This document shows positions 39,633 to 57,854 of a stretch of 57,854 bases of DNA, piece by piece. Below the pieces are notes generated by a model, which worked only from the letters and a program-made list of their open reading frames with translations, ran no database searches and was not told where the DNA came from. The first letter of the stretch is position 1; each line of letters starts with the position of its first letter. The DNA lies in the NCBI RefSeq assembly GCF_000718775.1, contig NZ_JOCB01000046.1, positions 1 to 57,854 of the forward strand, in the 5' to 3' direction. The position numbers were made by a program, and so were the translations under genes. This stretch comes from Streptomyces sp. NRRL S-31. GTDB taxonomy: Bacteria; Actinomycetota; Actinomycetes; Streptomycetales; Streptomycetaceae.

Positions 39633-40568
39633 ATGCTTGACGTACGCCGGCTCCGGATCCTGCACCACCTCGCGACCTACGGCACCGTGGCGGCGGCGGC
39701 CGAAGCCCTGCATCTGACCGCGCCGGCGGTCTCCCAGCAACTGGCCGTGCTGGAGCGCGAGGCCGGCATGCCCGTCGTGGAGAAGCACGGGCGCACCCTG
39801 CGTCTGACCACCGCGGGCGAACTGCTGGTGGCGCACGCGGAGGTCGTCCTCGGCGACCTCGCCGCCGCGGAGTCCGACCTCGCCGCGCTGCGCGGGGGCC
39901 GCCGGGGCCAGGTCCGGGTCGCCGCGTTCGCCTCGGCCGCCCGCACGCTGCTGCCGGCCGTGTACCGGGCGCTCGCCGAGGAGGACGGCGAATGGTCGCG
40001 GCTGCTCACCCTCGACCTCACCGTGCTCGAACCCGACCAGGCGCTGGACGCGCTGCGCAAGCGGGAGGTCGACATGGCCGTCGTGCACGGCTACACCGTC
40101 CTGCCGCGCGACTTCCCCTCCGGCAGCGAACAGGAAGTCCTCATGCAGGACCCCGTCGTGGCCCTGCTCCGTCCGGACCACGCGGCACGACTGGGGCTGG
40201 CTCCCGGGGAGGCGGTGGACCTCGCCGACCTCGCCGACGAGTCCTGGCTGACGCCCGGGCCGGACACCTCCTGCTACGAGATGATCCAGCGCACCTGCGG
40301 CGCCGCCGGCTTCGTCCCGGAGGTCCGTGTCCGCAGCAGCGACTTCGCCGTGCTGACGTCCCTGGTGGCGGCGGGTGCGGGGGTCGCGCTGGCCCCCCTG
40401 CTCGCCGTCCCGGACGACACCCGTGGCGTCGGGTTGCACCCGCTGGCCGTGCCGGTCAGCAGGACCGTCTTCGCGGTGAGCCGTTCGGGCACCGCCCGCA
40501 GGCCCGACATCCACCTCCTGTGCTCCCTGCTGGCCCGGGCGGCGGCAGGTCACCCCGCCGCGCTGTGA
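39633..40568 (+). CDS. LysR-family transcriptional regulator
   Basis: A 311-residue regulator. The winged helix-turn-helix is at residues about 1-60 (LRILHHLATYGTVAAAAEALHLTAPAVSQQLAVLE), with the linker helix to about 90. The effector-binding domain has two Rossmann-like halves (GQVRVAAFASAARTLLP, then DFAVLTSLVAAGAGVALAPLLA). It should bind the palindrome in the shared gap and control the divergent EamA transporter, and possibly itself. Effector unknown. There is an in-frame ATG at 39630; the -10 position favours 39633. Confidence 0.88.
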   Translation: MLDVRRLRILHHLATYGTVAAAAEALHLTAPAVSQQLAVLEREAGMPVVEKHGRTLRLTTAGELLVAHAEVVLGDLAAAESDLAALRGGRRGQVRVAAFASAARTLLPAVYRALAEEDGEWSRLLTLDLTVLEPDQALDALRKREVDMAVVHGYTVLPRDFPSGSEQEVLMQDPVVALLRPDHAARLGLAPGEAVDLADLADESWLTPGPDTSCYEMIQRTCGAAGFVPEVRVRSSDFAVLTSLVAAGAGVALAPLLAVPDDTRGVGLHPLAVPVSRTVFAVSRSGTARRPDIHLLCSLLARAAAGHPAAL

Positions 40569-40616
40569 CCCCGGCCGAGGGTCCCCGACGCCCTCGCGAC
40601 TGCCATGGGCGAAAAT

Positions 40617-40633
40617 AGTTGCCTTGAGTAACT
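40617..40633. promoter_or_regulatory. Putative operator upstream of the tautomerase gene
   Basis: AGTTGCCTTGAGTAACT: outer arms AGTTGC and GTAACT are complementary except for one base, around a 5-base centre. It lies in an AT-richer patch 23 bases before the ATG at 40656 and resembles MarR/HxlR-type sites. Confidence 0.4.
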
Positions 40634-40655
40634 AGCATTGTGTGAAAGGTCCCGC

Positions 40656-41060
40656 ATGCCGCACCTCACCCTCGACTACTCCTCCCACCTGGCCGGTGTC
40701 CTCGACGCGAGCGCCCTCGTGCGGGAGCTGCACCCGCTGGTCCTGGCGGAGTCCGGCTCCGCGGGCGTCTGCAAGACGCTCGTCCGGACGGCGGAGACCT
40801 ACGTCGGAGACATGTCGAGCGGCCGGTCCGGGTTCGTGCACCTGGAGGTGGGCCTCCTGTCCGGCCGGCCCGAGGCGCAGAAGGCCCGGCTGTCCGAGAG
40901 CGCCCTGGCGCTGCTCGGCAGACATCTGCGGGCGGCCGGTGTGCCGGACGTGGTGTGCTCGGTCGAGGTGCGGGAACTGGCCGGCACCTACCGGTTGTCG
41001 TCCGTGCACACGGCGACGGGCACGGGCGGTGAGGGGCTGATCGCGGCGCGGACGCGCTGA
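40656..41060 (+). CDS. 5-carboxymethyl-2-hydroxymuconate isomerase-like tautomerase
   Basis: A 134-residue protein. After removal of Met the chain begins with Pro (MPHLTLDYSSHL), the catalytic base of the tautomerase superfamily. The CHMI pattern continues with DASALVRELHPLVLAESGS and HLEVGLLSGRPEAQKARLSE. CHMI enzymes isomerise a product of homoprotocatechuate cleavage, but no other gene of that pathway is present, so the natural substrate may differ. The ATG at 40656 has AAAGG 7 bases upstream; initiation there is required for an N-terminal Pro. Confidence 0.82.
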   Translation: MPHLTLDYSSHLAGVLDASALVRELHPLVLAESGSAGVCKTLVRTAETYVGDMSSGRSGFVHLEVGLLSGRPEAQKARLSESALALLGRHLRAAGVPDVVCSVEVRELAGTYRLSSVHTATGTGGEGLIAARTR

Positions 41061-41513
41061 TCAGGTGCGCCGTGCGGGCTCGCCGTGCCGTGCGGCCGGA
41101 TGCGCCAGGTGTGTGGTCGGCGCGCGCGTCCGGTGTGTCGTGGGCGCGCGGCGTCCGTGTGTCGTGGGCGTGCGGTGCCCGGCGCTCCGTCCCCCCCGGA
41201 CGGAGTGTGCCGTATGTGTGCGGGCAGGGGACCGGCCGTGACGGGGTGTGGCCCGGACCGTGTGCCGCGGGGTGCCGGCCGTGGTGTGCGCGGCCTGCCG
41301 CCGGCGCCGAGCGGGGGTGTGAGGCCGTCGGCGGAGGAGCGCCGTACCGCGTGACCCCTTAGCCGCCGCGGGGCCCCTGGGGGCCGTAGGGGTGTCTTGT
41401 GTCATCGCCGCCTGCCTAGCCTCCGACAGCGGAGGGGAAGCGGACCGGAAACCGTCCGGAGGCGATCCGCACGGCCCAGGCCCTCACTTCGATCCCGATC
41501 GGATGGCGCGCTG
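41061..41513. other. Intergenic region upstream of the PKS genes
   Basis: About 450 bases without a credible gene. The left half has imperfect repeats of a GTGTGTCGTGGGCG-like word. Near the right end lie possible promoter elements (TGTCTT at about 41392, then TAGCCT at about 41416), which are weak. This gap probably separates the PKS cluster from the accessory genes. Confidence 0.5.
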
Positions 41514-46918
<5,405 letters not shown>

Positions 46919-46919
<1 letters not shown>

Positions 46920-49900
46920 TGGAAGACTCGGCCACGGCCGACAAGCTCCGCGACTACCTCAAGCGGGCCACGACCGAGCTGGAGCGCAGCCGCCGCCGCG
47001 TGCGGGAGCTGGAGGAGCGGCACCGCGAGCCCGTCGCCATCATCGGCATGGGCTGCCGCTACCCGGGCGGGGTGCGCACCCCCGAGGACCTGTGGCGCGT
47101 CGTCGACGAGGGCATCGACGTCGTCAGCGAGTTCCCCACCGACCGCGGCTGGGACGTCGAGGCGATCTACGACCCCGAACCCGGAGCCCCGGGCAAGAGC
47201 TACGTCCGGCACGGCGGCTTCCTGCACGACGCCGCCGAGTGCGACCCGGCCTTCTTCGGCATCAGCCCCAAGGACGCGCCCGGCACCGACCCGCAGCAGC
47301 GGCTGCTGCTGGAGGTCACCTGGGAGGCCTTCGAACGGGCCGGCATCGACCCCACCGCGGTGAAGGGCACCCCGACCGGCGTCTTCGTCGGCCTGATGCA
47401 CCACGACTACGTCGGCGGCACGATCTCCGGCAGCATCGTCTCCGGCCGCATCGCCTACACCCTGGGCCTGGAGGGCCCCGCGGTCACCATGGACACCGCC
47501 TGCTCCTCCTCCCTGGTGGCGCTGCACTCGGCGATCCAGTCGCTGCGCAAGGGGGAGTGCTCCCTGGCGCTGGCCGGCGGTGCCGCCGTCATGGCCAGCC
47601 CCGAGATGTTCATCGAGTTCAGCGAGCGCCGCGCGCTCTCCGCCAACGGCCGCTGCCACTCCTTCTCCGACGACGCCTCGGGCGTCGCCTGGGCCGAGGG
47701 CGCCGGCATGCTGCTGGTGGAACGGCTCTCCGACGCCCTGCGCAACGGCCGCGAGATCCTCGCCGTCGTCCGCGGCTCGGCCGTCAACCAGGACGGCGCC
47801 TCCAACGGCCTGACCGCGCCCAGCGGACCGGCCCAGGTCCGCGTCATCCGGCAGGCCCTGGCCGACGCGCGGCTCGCCCCGCACCACATCGACGCCGTCG
47901 AGGCGCACGGCACCGGCACCACCCTCGGCGACCCCATCGAGGCCCAGTCCGTCATCACCGCCTACGGGCAGGACCGGCCCGAGGGCCGCCCCCTGTGGCT
48001 CGGCTCCATGAAGTCCAACATGGGCCATGCGCAGGCCGCCGCCGGCGTCGGCTCCGTCATCAAGACGGTCATGGCGATGCGCCACGGCACCCTGCCCCGC
48101 ACCCTCCACGTCGACCGGCCCTCCACCGCCGTGGACTGGAGCGCGGGCGACGTCCGGCTGCTCACCGAGGGCCGCGCCTGGGACACCCCCGACGGCCGCC
48201 CGCGCCGCGCCGGCGTGTCCTCCTTCGGCATCTCCGGCACCAACGCCCACACCATCCTGGAGGAGGCACCGCCCGCCGGGACCGGGCAGGCCGCCCCGGA
48301 ACGGGCCGCGCTGCCCGTCATACCGTGGGTGCTGTCCGGCAAGGGCGCCGACGCCGTCCGGCGGCAGGCCGAGCGGCTGCTCGAGGTCGCCGGCGGCCTC
48401 GACCCGTACGACGTCGGACACTCCCTGGCCACCACGCGGGCGGTGTTCACCCACCGGGCCGCCGTCACCGGCCGCGACCGCGACGAACTGCTGGCCGGGC
48501 TGCGCGCCGTCGCCGACGGCGGCCGGCCGGCCGTGGCCGCCCCCGAACCCGGCCGCCTCGCCCTGCTGTTCTCCGGACAGGGCTCCCAGCGGCCCGGCAT
48601 GGGCCGCACCCTGCACGCCGCGTTCCCGGTGTTCGCCGCGGCCCTCGACGAGATCTGCGCCGCGTTCGACGGCCACCTGGAGCGCCCGCTGCGCGAGGTG
48701 ATGTTCGAGGACGCCGACCCGGCCACCGCCGAGCTGAACCGGACCGCCTACACGCAGGCCGCCCTGTTCGCCTTCGAGACCGCCCTGTACCGGCTGCTGG
48801 AGCACTGGGGCGTCCGCCCGGGCCTGCTCGCCGGACACTCCGTCGGCGAGGTCGTCGCCGCCCACGCCGCCGGCGTCCTGGACCTGAAGGACGCGGTCGC
48901 CCTGGTCGCCGCCCGCGGCCGGCTCATGCAGGAGCTGCCCGCCGGCGGCGCCATGGTCTCGCTGCTGGCCGCCGAGTCCGAGGTGGTGCCGCTGCTCACC
49001 GACGGCGTCGACATCGCGGCCGTCAACGGACCGCGCGCGGTGGTGGTCTCCGGCGACGAGGAGGCCGTGCTCGCCGTCGCCGCGCGGGTGGAGAAGTCCA
49101 CCCGGCTGAAGGTCTCGCACGCCTTCCACTCCCGCCGCATGGAACCCATGCTCGAAGCGTTCCGCGAGGTGCTGGCGGGGCTCGCCTTCCACGAGCCGGC
49201 GCTGCCGGTCGTCTCCAACGTCACCGGCCGCCTCGCCGAGAACCTCACCTCGCCCGACTACTGGGTGCGGCACGTCCGCGAAGCCGTCCGCTTCCACGAC
49301 GGCGTCACCACCCTGGCCGCCGAGGGCGCCACCCGCTTCCTGGAGGTCGGCCCCGACTCGGTCCTCACCGGCACGGTCCAGGACACGGTGCCGCACGCCA
49401 TCGGGACCCAGCGCCGCGACCGCCCCGAGGACGCCGCCCTCCTCGACGCCGTCTGCCGCCTGCACCTGACCGGCACCGGCCCCGACTGGACGGCGCTGTT
49501 CGCCGGGGGCCGCAGGGTCGACCTGCCCACCTACCCGTTCCGCCGCGACCGGCACTGGGAGGACGCCCCCATCCTCCAGGCCGAGCGCACGGCGGCGGCC
49601 CGCGCGGGCGGCACCGCCGACGACCCCTTCTGGGAACTGGTCCGCGACCAGGACGTCACCGCCGTCGCCGCCACCCTGGGCGTCGCCGACGAGGGCGCCG
49701 TCGCCGCCGTCGTACCGGCCCTGGCCGCCTGGCACGAGGAGCGGCGGGACAACGCCGCGGCCGACGGCTGGCGGCACCGCGTCACCTGGGAGCCGCTGGC
49801 CCCCGCCGCCACCCCGGCCCGCGGCGGCCACTGGCTGGCCGTCGTCCCCGCCGCCGAAGACGCCTGGTCGACCGCCGTCCTGACCGGTCTCGCCGCACGC

Positions 49901-51679
49901 GGACTGAGCGTCGACACCCTAGCCGTACCCGCCGCCGCCGACCGCGCGGCCCTCGCCGGGCTGCTCGACGGACGGACCGCCGACGGCGTGCTGTCCCTGC
50001 TCGCGCCCGCCACCGCGCCCGCCACCGCGCCCGCCGCCACCGCCGCCCTCGTCCAGGCCCTCGGGGACGCCGGGATCACCGCGCCGCTGTGGTGCGTCAC
50101 CCGCGACGCCGTCGCCCACGGGACGGCCGCCGCCGTCACCGGCCTCGCCCAGGCCCCGGTGTGGGGCCTCGGCCGGGTCGCCGCCCTGGAACACCCAGAG
50201 CGCTGGGGCGGACTCGTCGACCTGCCCGCCGAGCCGGGCCCGGGGTCCGTCGCCCGGCTGGCCGCGCTGCTCGGCGACGCCGGCGGCGAGGACCAGATCG
50301 TCATCCGCGAGTCCGGCGCCTACGGCCGCCGGCTGGAGCCCGCCCCGGCCCGCGCCGGCGCCCCCTGGAAGCCCTCGGGCACCGTGCTGGTCACCGGCGC
50401 CACCGGCGCGGTCGGCACCGCCGTCGCCCGCTGGCTCGCCGCCGAGGGCGCCGACCACCTGCTGCTGGCCTCCCGCCGCGGCACGGACGCGCCCGGCGCC
50501 GCCGGCCTCGTCCGCGAACTGACCGCCGCCGGCACCGGGGTGACCCTCGCCGCGTGCGACGTCACCGACCGCGCGGCACTGGCCGAACTGCTGGACTCCG
50601 CACCGGACGAGCACCCCCTCACCGCCGTGCTGCACCTCGCCGGCGTCCTCGACGACGGAGTCCTCGACGCCCTCACCCCCGAGCGGTTCGCCGGTGTCCT
50701 CGCCCCCAAGGCCGACGCCGCGCGCCACCTGCACGAACTCACCGCGGACCGGGACCTGTCGGCGTTCGTGCTGTTCTCCTCGCTGACCGCCACCGTCGGC
50801 GGCGCCGGACAGGCCAACTACGCCGCCGCCAACGCCTACCTCGACGCCCTCGCCGAACACCGGCGGGCGGCCGGACTGCCCGCCACCTCGATCGCCTGGG
50901 GGCCGTGGGGCGGCGACGGCATGGCCGCCCACGGCACCGTCCGCTCGGCCGCCCGCGCCCTGGGCATGTCCCCGCTCGACCCCGACCGCGCGCTCACCGC
51001 GCTGCGCCGCGCCCTGGACGGCGGCGACACCACCGTCACCGTCGCCGACGTCGACTGGTCCGTGTTCGCCCCGGCGTTCACCGCGACCCGGCCCAGCCCC
51101 CTGCTCTCCGCGCTGCCCGGCGCGCGGCCCGGCACCGGCACGGCCGCCGAGGCGGGCCCGGCCGACGGCTTCGCCGAGAAGCTGGCCGGCCTCACCGGCG
51201 GCGAACGCGACCGCGCCCTCGAGGAACTGGTCTGCGGCCAGGCCGCAGCCGTCCTCGGCTACGGCGGCGCCGACGCGGTCGAACCGACCACCGCCTTCCG
51301 CGACCTCGGCTTCGACTCGCTCACCTCCGTCGACCTGCGCAACCGGATCAGCGGCGCCGCCGGGGTGCCCCTGCCGGCCACGCTCATCTTCGACTACGCC
51401 ACCCCCGCCGCCCTCGCCAAGCACCTGGGCACCGAACTCGCGGGTGCCGACACCACCGTGGACTCGGTCCTCGCCGAACTCGACCGGGTCGCCGCCCGGC
51501 TCGGCGGCCTCACCGCCGAGGACATCGAGCAGGGCCGGATCACCGCCCGCCTCCAGTCCCTGCTCGGCGACCTCGACCGGACCCTCGGCCAGGACGCCGC
51601 CGCCGTCGCCGGACGGCTGGAGGACGCCTCCGCCGACGACGTCTTCGCCTTCATCGACAACGAGCTCGGCCCGGCGTGA
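46919..51679 (+). CDS. Modular type I PKS, one module: KS-AT-KR-ACP
   Basis: A 1586-residue PKS. The start ATG overlaps the previous stop by 1 base (TGATG), so translation is coupled. The N-terminal docking helix ([21 protein letters not shown]) pairs with the tail of the first PKS. KS (about 37-450) has TACSSSL (Cys195), EAHGTGT and [11 protein letters not shown] (about 544-827) has GHSVGE and HAFH, malonyl-type. No DH is present. KR (about 1153-1330) has [12 protein letters not shown] (B-type) and [11 protein letters not shown] (about 1434-1507) has GFDSL. The module adds a malonyl unit and reduces it to a beta-hydroxyl. The C-terminal docking end ([11 protein letters not shown]) hands on to the third PKS. 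Short ATAP repeats occur in the KR structural part. Confidence 0.93.
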
Positions 51680-51746
51680 GCCGGCCCTCCCACGACACCC
51701 CGGCCCCACCGCGGTCCACCTCTTCGCACAGGAGTGGCGACACCCG

Positions 51747-57854
<6,108 letters not shown>

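Overview
The window looks like chromosome of a Streptomyces or a close relative. It is extremely GC-rich with strong G/C bias at third codon positions, uses many GTG and a few TTG starts, carries type I modular polyketide synthase (PKS) genes, and has rare TTA codons of the kind read by the developmentally controlled bldA tRNA. I saw no tRNA, rRNA, CRISPR array, insertion sequence, phage or plasmid genes. All family names are from memory of sequence motifs; no search was run.

Left part (1-6400): envelope and housekeeping accessory genes. These are a membrane-anchored protein cut by the window edge, a FUSC-type exporter, an AI-2E-type permease, a DUF2267 protein, a small ORF, a DUF1360 protein, and a flavin monooxygenase behind a good promoter/operator. 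From 6522 to 10308 a two-gene unit pairs a cytosolic P-loop NTPase (with a TTA codon at residue 7) with a membrane-anchored type I periplasmic-binding protein. No ABC permease lies nearby; I regard this as the best candidate for a poorly described system.

Hydrogenase island (about 11150-26060): a nearly self-sufficient locus for a group 1h (actinobacterial, high-affinity, aerobic H2-scavenging) [NiFe]-hydrogenase. On the + strand run hypX/hoxX, an endopeptidase gene, hypB, hypF, hypC, hypD and hypE, with 4-8 base overlaps at four of the six junctions. On the - strand, converging on them, run a 498-residue conserved unknown, small subunit, large subunit, a NifU-like protein, a DUF5947-like protein, two tiny proteins and hypA. 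The two operons meet at a perfect 12-bp hairpin. HypX would let the CO ligand be made under air; HypA/B insert Ni, HypC/D/E/F build Fe(CN)2CO, and the endopeptidase trims the large subunit.

Middle (26060-41060): small accessory genes with several signs of decay. There is a pair of convergent genes truncated into each other (about 27805), a frameshifted chloramphenicol-phosphotransferase-like pseudogene (33520-33974), and a serine hydrolase with a fresh 45-bp tandem duplication. A hexanucleotide repeat abuts the promoter of a VCBS-repeat lipoprotein. Also present are an ArsP-like permease with its TIGR03943 partner, an Rv1733c-like protein, a YihY/BrkB protein, a beta-hydroxyacid dehydrogenase, a Tat-exported GH88 hydrolase, a PNPOx-fold protein with a TTA codon, a divergent EamA exporter/LysR pair, and a CHMI-type tautomerase.

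Right end (41514-57854): start of a modular type I PKS. Three complete modules (KS-AT-DH-KR-ACP; KS-AT-KR-ACP; KS-AT-DH-KR-ACP) and most of a fourth KS are present. All three ATs carry the malonyl signature and all KRs look B-type, which suggests a polyene/polyol chain. There is no loading module or thioesterase here, so the assembly line continues to the right.
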